Part shown: positions 25,747-37,809 of the stretch, piece after piece
Layout of the letters: each line of letters starts with the position of its first letter
Numbering within the stretch: the stretch's first letter is position 1
Origin: Anseranas semipalmata
Lineage: Eukaryota; Chordata; Aves; Anseriformes; Anseranatidae
Direction of reading: 5' to 3'
Assembly (NCBI GenBank): GCA_013399115.1
Contig: VXAA01003998.1
Coordinates: forward strand, 327,048-391,047
Length of the DNA stretch: 64,000 bases
Made by a program: the position numbers and the translations under genes
Notes under the pieces: generated by a model
Told to the model about the DNA's origin: nothing
Database searches by the model: none
What the model saw: only the letters and a program-made list of their open reading frames with translations

Positions 25747-25950
25747 GGAGACAGAGTCATTCTTCTTAAGCGAGTTGATCAAAATTGGTATGAAGGTAAA
25801 ATACCAGGAACCAACAAACAAGGCATCTTCCCTGTTTCTTATGTAGAAGTCATCAAAAAGAATGTGTCAAAAAGTCTTGATGACTATCCTGATCCTCCTA
25901 TACCCAAAAGCTATTCAAGTGACAGAATACACCATTTAAGTTCAACTAAG
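25747..25950 (+). CDS. SORBS2: SORBS2 exon: rest of SH3-2 and following linker
   Basis: A 204-bp exon (68 codons, phase 0/0). It reads [18 protein letters not shown], then [10 protein letters not shown] closing SH3-2, then a linker with [16 protein letters not shown] and IHHLSSTK. The groove Trp and the FPxxYVE motif are intact. The last Lys codon joins either PQRPV of the 37760 exon (the short human form) or one of three further exons in the same phase. The donor is gtaagg. Confidence 0.97.
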
Positions 25951-28900
25951 GTAAGGATTTTTTTAATTTGATATCACCCGTAGTGTGGGCTTAGAAGGAC
26001 TTGTAATTTTTTTGTTAACACAATAAGATCATACATAATTTATGCATTCAGTGCACTCTGTTTTCTTTCCTGCATATGTAGAATTGCATTACTAACTTGT
26101 CATTGAAGTATTTTATGGCAGAACGTCAGTCTTATATTCGGCCAGGAATTTTGCTCTTTTCTTCTTTAGCTATTACATTATTGAGAGTAGGGCCAGGCAA
26201 AATTTGGGCAGAAAAAACAAGCTGACAGAAAAAAAAAAAAAAACAAAAAAACTTATTCAGGAATCTTGGACAAAATTTGAGCATCGAGGATATGTCTAGC
26301 AGACTCTTCACAATGCAGTGTGAAGATATACCCGTCATCCTAAAAGCCTGCAGTCCCATAAGCATGCAAAGGGCAAGAGAGGGCAGTTTGCACGGGGGGA
26401 CAGCTTGCCAAGACCAATTCTGTGCCTTTCAAAGTAATGCAGAACAGCTAATAATTCTGTACTGTAACCTTCCTCCTTTTGCCCCAGACAGTCTACAAGG
26501 AGGCTGTTGGTACAATGGCAGTTCTTTGGAGTGGTATGACACCAGTGACAGCCTGGTGTCATTCAGTAGCAAGGCAAATGTCATCACGTTATCAAAGAGC
26601 TTGAATGCAGACCTTTATAGTTGTAATTTTTCACAGCAAATGTCTGTCATAGTTTCCAAATTCTTTTCCTTCCTAGTTTATAATCACCACAAATCATGTT
26701 ACAAAATAGATCCCTGTATTCCAATTTATCATTCACTTTTGATATTTCACAGTCCCATGTGCGGGGAACAAAACCTCTTTGCCAGTGATAGAAACTAAGA
26801 AAGTTTCTGTATGCAAACTGTGATTAGCATTAATGTATTATCTATTGATGATTCTGAATGCTAAACACAGAATCCTTTCCAAATCTTCCTCTATACCTTT
26901 GTTGTTCATCTCTTCAGCGTGGGTGGTGGGTTTTGTGTGAAATTTATAAATCTCTCTCTTATCCTGCTATTAACCTCTATTTGTTTCAGTTGGTTTTGCT
27001 CCATTTTCTGCTTTCGTATACTTGCATACCGGTGCTTATTTAGATGCTTCAGCTTTGAGATAAGTTCCACATTTATTTACAGCTTTGGGGACAGTTACCA
27101 AAAAATGTCATTTATAGACAACAGTGGCCTCTGAAAATACTGCTTATGGCTAAGCAATATTAGATGTTTTATGATAGTTGCTAGAACAGTTCTTTTCAGT
27201 TCTTTTTTTTTCTCCAGAACGTGTCACAAAGGAGAACTAGCTCCTCTCTCTTCCATTCCAACAAAAATGTCAAATTGAAGTAGCATCAAAGTTCTATATC
27301 CCCAGACTGAGGTATTCAAAAGCTACGGCCCCTTCTCATTACAGGAATCTGAATATGATTCAAGAGTGTGAGGCAACTTAAGTGCTGCATATTACAGAGC
27401 TGTCTCTCTGTATTTGGAGATGCCTCTCTCCCCATCTTCTATGGAGTAGGCTTGTCTCTAAGGCTTCCTGCAGCTAAAGCTGTGTTTTGTGTAATCCCTA
27501 TAAGCTTGTCAGTGATGCCCTTGAGCACAGATGATGCTTCAGAGCATTTGCATTCAGGTAAAAACTGCATGCATGTTAAAATTACCCTGTAATTTCTTAA
27601 CTCCATAAGTTATTTATATTTTCCTGTAAGAGTTGAAAAGCCCAAACCTTGAATGGGAAAGAGTGAAGTCAGGAGGAATGTGAAGGCTCCCAAAGATTTA
27701 TATTGAGTATTGTCCAGAATTTCTAATTAGATAAATCGTGTTACCTCCATTTAGAATAGAAAACAAATAATTAAAAGAACTCAGTAGACATACCTGCAGT
27801 GCAACGCCTTAGTTTGTACAGCCTGTGAGAACTCCAGAGCTATTGGTGACTGCTCCTTTTCTAAGGCTGCCATGATTAAGCAGCTTGAGTGCGCAGGTGC
27901 AGGACATTCAGATATGCGACATGCTTTTCCTGTGTTCCACCAGTGTTTGATACAGGGAGGTTACAATGACCAGATTTGGCCTAGTCTTTGCAGACAGGTG
28001 GAGATATACTCAAATCTTTCACACTGCTGTTACCAGCATCACAGCAGGAGTTACTGGGCTACTTTTTCCCCATTGGGTATTTTTAAAATGGTAATACCGT
28101 AGTCACATCATATTACAAAACTGTCCTGCCACTACTACTAAGTAACGGGTGAGTTCTGTAGGGGAGGACAGGGTAAATAGCCTTCTTTTTAACACAGGAC
28201 ATTTTTGCAATCATCTGGTTCTAGCATCAATCCAGAAAAAAAAAAAAAGTGCCTCTTGACATTCTTAAACAGACATCTTTTTTCAATTGTATTCAGACAT
28301 GGCAATGCCATATCAGAAGCTGTCTTGTTCCTGACTACCTGGAAGGGCTTTAGCAGGCCTGAAGATGTTCTGGAGTTTACCACAAGTACTGATACCACTC
28401 TTCCTATTCCTTTGGGGTTTTTTAGCATGTAACCCGCTTTATCACTCCTGTTGCTAGAGCAATTGTTCTAAACTTCTGTGGCCTAACAGCAGTAAAGATA
28501 AATAATCAATATAAATCAAGAGCAAGCGTTGCTCTCCTTAACTTGGCCTAGACCATCTATAGCTTCAGCTCTAGTGCAGCCTGTAGCCACCGGAAACTAA
28601 AAATGGCCATAGTGTGACCTCTAAACCACAGGCTGGAAGCTCTTTTTCAAGAGTAAAGGTGAGGGAAAGAGATGGAGTGCTGTTCGTAACAGCCCAGCTC
28701 TGTTTTAGCAGACTGCATTGTAACAAAGGTTTGTCTAACTTTAAAATAAAGCTATTTGCCGCAAGAAAATTCCAGCAGAAGGTAAGTAAATTAACCTTTC
28801 TATTCTGCGATGTTAATTTGGACGTTTGAAGTTATTTTCCTATTCTAGAGTAAGACTTAAAGTCTAAAGTAGTCCAGATAACCTAGAGATGTGCATCTAA

Positions 28901-29803
28901 TTATTCTGGATAATTATAACAATGAGATCAAAATATTTTTCATTCAATTTTAACTTTGAGGATTAATAGTTACAAAAATGCATTTTCAGTATTTACTGAA
29001 GCAATGGATATCTACTGATGCTGTGTACGTATGACTCACCAGTCTCTCATTCTTACAAAAGGACGTTTCTTTTACCAGAAGGATACTTCAATCAATATTA
29101 TGTAATGGTACTCAAAATATACTGCTGTATACTGTGCTGTCACTATTTTAAAAGCTTTGTTGACTGCCTACATTCAGTTAGAATTGAATGTACCTTTCAC
29201 AAGTGTTGATGTCATTTTAAACTGGTAGGGTTACTTTTAAAAAAATGCATTCTGTAGCTGCTTATGCCTTAATAAAAGTATGCAATGTATTTAAGATGTT
29301 TCTTAAGCATGTACTGAGAAGAAGTACAAGTATTAACATCAGGATAATTAGAAATCACCTCAGTTGTTAGAGCTTAAAAGAAATACTTACACCTGAAATG
29401 TACTTCTGACAATACTATGCTCAAAATAATAGTAATGGTTTGGGGAAAATCACATTAATTTTAATTGTATGATTTAATAACGTGACAGGCTCACTAACAG
29501 AAGGCCATGTATAACATAACTTTAGCAGATCAAATGCAGGTTGCCTTCATGAATGTAATGATCCAGATCTGTCTTGATGTTTGACATTTAAGTAAGTCCC
29601 AGGCCAGAACCTGATACAGTTTCATTTTTCAAATGCCTTTTTTGCTGTTCTGATTCATGTACTAATGATTTCAGACACCCGTGCTCACTGAAATGATACC
29701 CTATAATCCAGATGATGGCACAGACATTTTTCTTTTCCAGTCTACTCATATCCTAGCTCTCTGTCATGTTATTTAAATTCCCATGTTTTTCTTATTTTTG
29801 AAG
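25951..29803 (+). other. SORBS2: SORBS2 intron
   Basis: An intron of 3,853 bp. It has a poly-A at 26227-26250 and two overlapping TGCATG words at 27566-27575, the binding motif of RBFOX splicing factors. A 173-codon open frame at 26277-26798 has no recognisable domain or splice context and is treated as chance. Confidence 0.85.
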
Positions 29804-30589
29804 TTGCCTTCCCAAGCACTGTCCCCACCTCCTAGATACCATTCCTCCTCTTGGTCACACGATGCTCAAAAGACTCTTCAGGCTGTCACTTGTGACTCAT
29901 TTTCAAGGACTGTTGGTTTTTCACCTACAAGCTTGTGCATCTTACCTCCTCCACCATTTCCAGACAGTTTTCTTTGTGACTTAGAAGAACTCAATTCTTT
30001 GGCATTATCATCCCAATCTATAGCAATCTCTCCAAGTAATAGAATTCACCGAGTTAAAGATGATCATTTTATTCCAAACACAGAGGTCTCTCTCAGCTCT
30101 CCTACAGCCCTTCCTCAGCCCTTTCTCGTGTCTACCTCTGTCTCATCTTCAGCCAGTTCACCTCATGACATAGTACATAAGCATACAAGCAACAATACCA
30201 AACCAAGAAAAGATGAAGACTTGAGAGGTATACTTGGCTCTTCAGCTATCAAAGTACCTAGAGACTTGTCAGACACTACCAGAGAAGGTGAACGTGTTGG
30301 TGCCATCTGTAACATCCCTTTGCCACATAAAGGTGGCTCCGTCTCCACAGTGCTAGTTGCAACTGCTGAAAACAAAGAGGAAATCTGTACAGCAGATCTG
30401 TCAATTGACCTAGGGAATCAGTCAAAGCCTCAAGAACTGGATTTCTACAGAGGAGCACAAGACACAACAGAACTGACAGAACTCTATATAGAGGAGGATC
30501 AGAGACATGATGATTCAGAATTCCCAATAGCAAGTAGAGGAGATTCCATAGTATGTTGTGAAGGATACACCTCACTGAATATCGATAAG
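29804..30589 (+). CDS. SORBS2: SORBS2 candidate cassette exon, 262 codons (Ser/Pro/Thr-rich)
   Basis: A 786-bp stretch open in phase 0 from a good acceptor (tttcttatttttgaag) to a donor gtattt directly after AAG; the frame stops one codon past the donor. It lies between SH3-2 and SH3-3, so it would enlarge that linker. The product starts LPSQALSPPPRYHSSSWS and includes CILPPPPFPDSFLCDLEE, a Ser/Thr-rich middle, and an acidic C-terminal third with ELTELYIEEDQRHDDSEF. PPPRY and LPPPPFP could be SH3 or WW ligands (inference). No folded domain was recognised. Its length, exact symmetry and flanking splice sites make chance unlikely, but I do not recall a counterpart in the common human isoforms. 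Confidence 0.75.
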
Positions 30590-31620
30590 GTATTTTAACT
30601 TCTGCAAAACATGGCTTCTCTCTTCACATAGCTTACTCAGTATAATTATTCTCTGCCTTTTCTTGTTTTTATGTTTTTTGTATTGTGCACAGGCACAGTT
30701 TATTGCGTATACAAATTTGTATACGAATTGTCAGGGCACGCTCCCTTCTCAGATGCAGGTGTAGACACCATTGTAAGTTCTGTGGTGTCTCAGTTCTGCT
30801 GATCCTTTCCCTTCTGTCCTTGTTAGCTTCCATCGAGTTTCTGACACAAGAAGCCAGTGAGCCCTTCTCCTCACTGGCCTGTTATGTGCCCCCCTTCTGA
30901 GCACAAGCCCCCAGGAATGCTGTCAGCAGTATTCAGAGGGAAGGACATGTCTCCTGCAGAGACTCAGCGGTTCGGACCTCACATGTGTCACTTCACCAGC
31001 TGATATATTTATAGTAGACTCTGTTACGAGAATGTGACTAACAACAGATCAGATTATGTTTGGCAGTTAAACAAATCCTTCCCCCTAAAGCCTACCCTGG
31101 TTCCTCTTTGGGACAGTACAACACTGAACTATCCCAAATGCGTGCTAGCCATTAGATGCCATGATTTTGCCAGACGGTTTGTGTGGTTTCTAGGCAAAGG
31201 CAAAGTTTTAGAAGAGATTTTTCTCTGTCCAGCACTTATTTCAGCAGTGAGACTGTTCAGGCAGTTGCTTCGGCTGGCTCATACAAACATATAAAACAAA
31301 TGCTTTGGAAAATATGTTTTAGGCCAAATGTAAAACTAGTTAATTAGAAAGATTTTTGCAGACCTTCTTTGCCCTTACTTGACCTGAACAACGCAGGAGA
31401 AAACAGTAAGAATAGAAGTGAAATCCGCTGCCACAAATAGCAACTCGTTTTAATTTCTGAGGGAAGAATTTTCTCCCAGCATCGTAGACTGACTAATAAT
31501 AAAATTAGCATCCCATTTCTGACTGTTCATGTTAGTTATATGACTCCTTATTGGGCATTTTATGTCCTTAGCAGCTGGTTGTATAGCATAATTACTTCTC
31601 ATTTTTCTTAAATGTTTAAG
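30590..31620 (+). other. SORBS2: SORBS2 intron
   Basis: An intron of 1,031 bp between two candidate cassette exons. Short frames at 30685-31294 look random. Confidence 0.8.
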
Positions 31621-31815
31621 CCAGCTCTGCTTTCTACGGGAACATCAGGAGAGTCTGATCCTCCTTCCCACCTTCCTTCTAATCTACCATTTCACTCTGC
31701 CAAGGCACCAACTTCTCACTCTGTTCCTACAACATCCCCATCTACTGCTTCCCTCTCACCTCCTCTCCCTTCTAAACTCTTACATCAGCAGGACAAAGAC
31801 TCACCGAAGTTAAAG
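31621..31815 (+). CDS. SORBS2: SORBS2 candidate cassette exon, 65 codons (Ser/Pro/Thr-rich)
   Basis: A 195-bp exon, phase 0/0, between acceptor tttttcttaaatgtttaag and donor gtaatt. It encodes PALLSTGTSGESDPPSHLPS, later SVPTTSPSTASLSPPLPSK and QQDKDSPKLK. The composition is that of a disordered Pro/Ser linker like the one before it. Whether it is used alone or with its neighbours cannot be told from DNA. Confidence 0.8.
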
Positions 31816-34119
31816 GTAATTGCACCTCTTGGGTATGGATTGTCGCCAATCTTCACATATATTAAATAACTGCAAGGCTAACACTGAGTATGATCTTTTC
31901 CAATGTATTGTCTCCCGCACTAACATTAGATAACACAGCACATAGAGGATTAAGATAGGCCTTCTTCAAATGAAAAACAAGGTAAAACTATAACCATTAT
32001 GATACAATGAAATAGTTTAAGGAGATACCAGTACAGGAGAAAGCCTTCAACTCAGTTTCAAGTCCATACCAGGACTTCAGTAACTCTTACTTAATTGAAA
32101 GAAACAGGATCATATCCAAGTACACAGAAACCAAGTACTATTTGTACTTTAAAAGTGTTTTCAATTTCAATCTAAAACCTAGGAGAAACTAAGTTTCACA
32201 GTAAAGCACTACTGCATAGGGTAATATTCTAAATACCAGTTCTATTAGTCAAGGACTCAACAAAGATTCCCTCTTCAAGACTACACTTTCTGTCAGCATT
32301 GCAACTCTGTGACAGAAAAATGAGTTCTGGAAAGAGTCTACGGCACTGGACAGATAAAAGTAAATTCCCAGTGCAGTTTAGACCCAAAGTCAATTTCCAG
32401 TGCTGACTTCCAGAGAGTCTCCTTGTGACAAGGAGAAAAGGTCACAAAGAAAGCTTGAGAAACTGTCCTAGGAAAAGTGATCATTAAATCCATGGCAAAA
32501 AAGACATACTTGTCGAAAAACCTATCACATGATAGATTGTGTGTTAATGGAAAACCCAGACATAACGGACTTCAAGAAGTCTTAAGGTCCACAGTAGTCC
32601 ACGAGGTGTTAATCCCAGCTGAAAATAAATGGAGGAAATATCTCCTTCAGGAGTTGTAAAATCTGCTCCTGAGAACCTCCAAGACAGCAAACTGCTCCTT
32701 ACTGCGCACGGCAGGAAGCACGACACACAAGTAACCAAGGGATAGGAGTCCAGCTTGGTAGACGCGAGAGTCACAGTGCTGAGAAGAGCTAGAGGGAGGA
32801 GGGTTGTTACAGAGTTCTAGCTCTTAGTTCTATTTGAAATTTGTTGAAATTAAGATTTTTTTCTGCAATATTTCCAAAATGAGATAAAGATTTATTTCCT
32901 CCCAGCAGTAAGGAAACTTCTTTCAGCAGTCAACACTGACTACATTGCCAGGACAGAGTTGTAGTTAAGAAAGTGTAGCCTGGTTTTGGCTGTCATTATT
33001 TCTCGCTACTTACTCTCCATATTGGACTTCAGAAGAAAGGACAGTTCCTGTCCTCTTCTGTTTGTGCATGTTGTCCATGGTTAAAGTCTCCTCACAACTG
33101 TTAAAGCGGAAAGAAAATGAGAGACATTTCCAGGACTCAAATACTACAGGTGAAAGGAAGTTATGTCAGAGAGTTCTTGAAACTGTATACTGATACCTAG
33201 GTAATGTTTATTAATGTAAAGGTACATACATATGCATATATATATTTGGAATATAGCTCAGCTCTAAAGCATGACCTGGGATTCTGGGCAGTAGAATACA
33301 AGGAGCTATAGGTGGGAAGCGTCACCTCCCTCCATGATGGTGGGAGAAATGTGTCCTCCAAAGGAAGAACTCTGAAGACGCTTCCAAAGGAGAAATGCCG
33401 ATTTTTCCTGCCTCCTTGGCCTCTTTGGGTTTCCCTTTTTTGGTCATTCACAGTCAGCTCCTAAAAGGGGGCTGCTCTTCTGTCTTACCACATTCTACTG
33501 GCAAACAGTCACAAAAAAACAAAGAAAAGGTTTCCAGTGTCAGCACTCCACTAGCCTCACATTCCCCCCCTACCCACCTGCTGCCTCCAAGAATTCACAT
33601 TTGCCCCACACACCCTTAAATGCTGATTTCTGTCAAATATTTAGCTGATTTATGGTGATGTTAACAAAGTTAGGATTTTTCCTTGAATTACTTTCCATCA
33701 AGTATGTACTTGGTTTCTAAATGCAAATTTAAGGTCTATTGTCTAACAGCAATGACTAACAACATTTGTCATTGGCATTTCTAAGATAGTGTTTCCGCTG
33801 TGTGCTGTTTTCCCACACTGAATGAGTTACTTCAGTAGGTACACTTCCAATAACTGTTCTTACTCCAAATGCATACATAGTGCCTGAATAATCTTTTAAC
33901 TGGAATGCATAAGTGCACATGCCAGAGCAGCAAGCCCTTGGAAAAATGTTAAGTTGCAACAAGGAAAATACTATCTACTAACAGTACCTTTATTTGCACC
34001 TGTAGCCTTTTGTTACCAAGGAAAGCATGTCTAATTTGCATGTATGAATGAAGCGGCAAAAATCCCATGATGCTTCATTCTTAAACTCTTGATTGACACA
34101 GTTTTTGTGGTTTTTCTAG
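31816..34119 (+). other. SORBS2: SORBS2 intron
   Basis: An intron of 2,304 bp. A TGCATG (RBFOX-type) word at 34037-34042 lies 78 bases before the next exon. A short TA-rich stretch occurs at 33229-33247. Confidence 0.85.
34037..34042 (+). promoter_or_regulatory. SORBS2: TGCATG (RBFOX-type) splicing motif
   Basis: A TGCATG word 78 bases upstream of the 36-codon exon. RBFOX proteins bind this word and control neuronal and muscle exons; upstream sites usually favour skipping. Others lie downstream at 34820, 35449 and 36509. A single hexamer is weak evidence by itself. Confidence 0.4.
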
Positions 34120-34227
34120 GCTAAATTAAAGAGAGAGATATTTGTTATGGGTAAACCTCCTCGTAGCCCCGTGATGACTAAGAGATCCTGCAGCTCACCT
34201 GTCAGAGGTCACAGCTATTCGCACAGG
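34120..34227 (+). CDS. SORBS2: SORBS2 cassette exon, 36 codons (basic)
   Basis: A 108-bp exon, phase 0/0, reading AKLKREIFVMGKPPRSP then VMTKRSCSSPVRGHSYSHR. It has a strong acceptor (gtggtttttctag) and a gtatgg donor. Basic, with RSP and SSPVR phosphosite-like motifs. From memory a similar KPPRSPV-containing segment exists in some mammalian SORBS2 isoforms, so I regard it as a real alternative exon. Confidence 0.85.
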
Positions 34228-37200
34228 GTATGGTACTGGATGCCCAGTGTGCAATAACAGCATTTCCATATAAAAGGAGCTCAGTGTCTAGTCTTTCAGT
34301 ATTTCACTTGCCCAAGTGTCTCAACACTACCAGTATGTTGTGTTTTCTTCCTGTTGTGCTTCTGTGCTATGTCTGAGTAAAGCCAACAGGTTTTTGTGTG
34401 CCAAAACTTGTTATAAATCCATTAGTGTATTGTACCTCAGCAGTACTGCATAGTATTTCCAGTGCTACAAGATGTAAGACATCAAAGTTCTTGATAGATA
34501 GCCTGTTTTTTTCTGACTTCTCTTGTTTCAAAGTATTTCTAGTTTATTGAAATTAGTTTCCAGGAGTTAAAAATTATACTTCACATGATACAGGCTTTTG
34601 TGATGCTGAATTCTTGTTTTTTAATCCATGTGCTTCTCAAGATGTTTTGTCACTACTGTGTTGAGTTCACTTGGAACTGTCATCTCTATCCATCTTTATC
34701 CAAGCACTGGTATCCCAGACTCTTGCACTCTTTAGCCTGCCTAACTGTAATATAACAGTAACATAACTGTAACAATTTTACCCTTTTTTTTTCCCCAGAA
34801 AGTCAAATAGTTTAGAGTTTGCATGTGTTTGGCTTAAAATTGTGATTTAAATTATGAAAAGAACCTAAATTATATGACAGTGAGAATTCATGGGTTATGT
34901 TTTACTTTCACTTCAGGACTAAATTATTCTCTGCATCAGTTTCTTAACATTTGGCTCTTAAAACTGATAATGGGATGAACTGTTTTCCATGTAGTAATTG
35001 CTCCCAATTTTAGATTATCTTCTTTCTGGTGGTTCCCTTTTCAAAATTTCAATTTAAGATATTCAGCCTTGTTTAATTTTCAAAGTCTTGTTTTTTTTGG
35101 AAGGCCTTTGGTTGCACAAGGTATGAGCGGGCAGTGCTTTCTCCATCATTGAACAGAGACAATTCAATCATAGGAAGACCAGGATTCTTGTAGTACTGGA
35201 CCAGCACCATCTCAGAGAAAGTCCACTGGGAATAATAATATCCATGAAAAAAGGGATTAAGCCCTATTTTAATTATGCATGTTACTCCAAATGAATGGCA
35301 TGCAGTCAATACGTTAAAGAGAACTGTATTGGTCAATATTTAGTGCATTTATGAATTTAATTCCAAAAACTACGAAAGCACAAGTTGTACACCTAATATA
35401 CACGTTCAGGACTATACAGAACTATTACAGGCAAGGATACATCAATCATGCATGAAGGTCAAGTATACCACTGGGACCACTGACTTGACTACACACTTCT
35501 TAACATTTTTGAGATTAGGCCCTACTATTTTTACCAAGGAAACAGGGTAGTGTAGCGAACTGAGCCAAAGCTGAAAGGTAGAAATCCTAAGCATGAAGAG
35601 CTACCATAGGGTGATGCATGTCATGGTATCTCCCGAACACAGCCAGAATTCGCAACAGTCCCATTCTAGCCAATACCACTGTATATGGGAATGAGAAAGA
35701 AAATGGGGGAAAAGCTTCCTGAAGCAAGCTGGGTTACTACAGAAGAATACGTTCAGAGAACAAGCTCCAAGGTCCCCTGTTCAGACATAGCACAGATGAC
35801 TTCATCCTCGTTTTCCCTGATCCTAACTCTGCCAAAGTTTCCTCTCTGGTAACAACATAGACTTGAAAATCTTCACTCACCTTGATCTTCTATCATCTGT
35901 TTCTACAGTAGTTAAATAGCAGTAAAACATTTTAGAGTGTTGAAGCATACACAGAAAAGGTGATACTGACCTACCTAATTTCTTCTCGGCATGATATATG
36001 TTCAAAGCATTAAGTCATTTGTAGTATCATTTGTGACGTTGACTTTTATTGTTTGCAAGAAAAACCCATAACCTCAGTTGAGTTCTCTTGCATCTCTGAC
36101 CATCTTTGTCATTCAGCTTAGTTTTGGACCTGCTGAAAGATTAGCAGAGAATAAACTCAGATTCCAATCCAAACACCAGGCAACCTGCCCAGTGGGATAT
36201 TCTCTTCTTGTCTGACAATTCAGCTGTTGAAAGGGGGGGTTGCCAAGAACTGTTTTGTCTAATTTACAATCTTTGTTATATTTTTAGTAAAAATTATGTC
36301 TTATACACAAGTAGAGGAGAGGTAAATGGAGGAGAATAGAGTCAAAGAGTATAAACAGAGTTTTTTTGGCCCTTTAAAATCTGTTTCCCACCTAGCTCTC
36401 ATTAGTCTGAATAAAAGTTCTGCTATCTACCTGCATCTTTAGGCACCTTTTTTAAAATTACACTCTACACACTATAAAGATGAAGTGGAAAACATTCATG
36501 ATATTTTCTGCATGTAAATATACAAATATGATGAAAAGAAGGTAACTACTTCAATTTCACCTGGAGATGTTGGGAAGAAAAAAGAAAAAACCCTAATGCA
36601 TTTTAACATTCAGCTTGTTTCGTCAGGCTGTGGGTTAGTTAGCACGCCCTTCTCCCGCAGAAGACTGCATCATCTTTGAGAGCAAACTGAAGCAAGGTGG
36701 ACTGGAATAGCCAAACGTGGGAAAGAGAGAAGCATGGAGCACTAACACAAATCCCATGCCTTCAGGCTCAGGTTGCAGTTCACTCAATTCGTGAAAGAAA
36801 GTGCTATGAGCTGTGCTTGATATCCACGCTCCCAGAACAGATGCGGTTCCCAGACTTGTATCAAACTGTCAGTCTCCACAGCACGACTATAGGGCATCCT
36901 CAGTCAACACTGCTCACACCAACAGCTCTTCCAACAAGCTGCTCCTAGCCTGAGCCAGGCTGTGTAATACATGTAATTCAATGTCTCCCTAAGCAGGATA
37001 TGGTTTCCATAAGGGTTCATGTTTTTCATTTCCATCATGTTCAGATTTATTGGATATAAATGGTGCACCACCCACCACTAAAGACAGAAAGTAATTCCTT
37101 TCATAAAGCTTTGCACTGGAAATACAAACTACTTCTTAAGTAAAGGTGTTAATTGTTATTTTCACACAATTACATTTGCATTTGTTCAAAAATTATTTCT

Positions 37201-37759
37201 GTTCTTTGCCTCCCGACAGCCAGCATGGCTTTGTGCTGCCCCTTGAGCTAGAACAGAATTAAAGCATAGCATGTTACGCCTGCCAAGTTAGTACTCTGTG
37301 TGTGTAATGCAAATTGGAATGTTGTTTGTCTATGGATAGTCTGAATTCTGCCATTAAGTATACGAGATTTTATTTCTGTTTATCTAAAAATACACTTCAC
37401 CCAAGGAATGTATACTGTTCATCAGTTGCATCTGATTTTTCTAATGCTCTCTCTGTTTCACAGTGGTGAGGCAGCAGGGGTCTATTCCAGCTTTCTACTG
37501 TACTATAAATAGATTGCTGATAAAGTTCACAGTTTGGTTTTAGTTTTTATCTTGTCCTCCAAAAATCAGATCTTTGAACCTGCCACAATTCTACTGCTTG
37601 CCACGTCTCTTAAGAATTTATGGCAAGGTTGGGTATGTGGGGTGTTGTTTTACGCAAGGTAGAATATGAACTCTCAAGCAACTATGCATCATGCACCTAT
37701 CCACCTATTTGGACCTCAGATTATAAATCTTTGTTATATTTCAAATCATTTCATTTCAG
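34228..37759 (+). other. SORBS2: SORBS2 intron
   Basis: An intron of 3,532 bp ending in a good pyrimidine tract and ttcag. Three further TGCATG words occur (34820, 35449, 36509). No gene or transposon was recognised. Confidence 0.87.
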
Positions 37760-37809
37760 CCACAGCGCCCTGTGCTTGCTCATGAAAACTTACACAGTGG
37801 GGGGGAACC
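37760..37809 (+). CDS. SORBS2: SORBS2 exon: linker before SH3-3
   Basis: A 50-bp exon, phase 0 in and phase 2 out, encoding PQRPVLAHENLHSGGE plus two bases of Pro. Human has PQRPVFTHENIQGGGEP. The donor is the ideal gtaagta. A G run of seven sits just before its end. Confidence 0.96.

Noticed and set aside
26277..26798. A 173-codon open frame on the + strand in a SORBS2 intron.
   Set aside because: No domain, no known homology, no suitable splice sites in phase with SORBS2, and a single such frame is not surprising in 64 kb.
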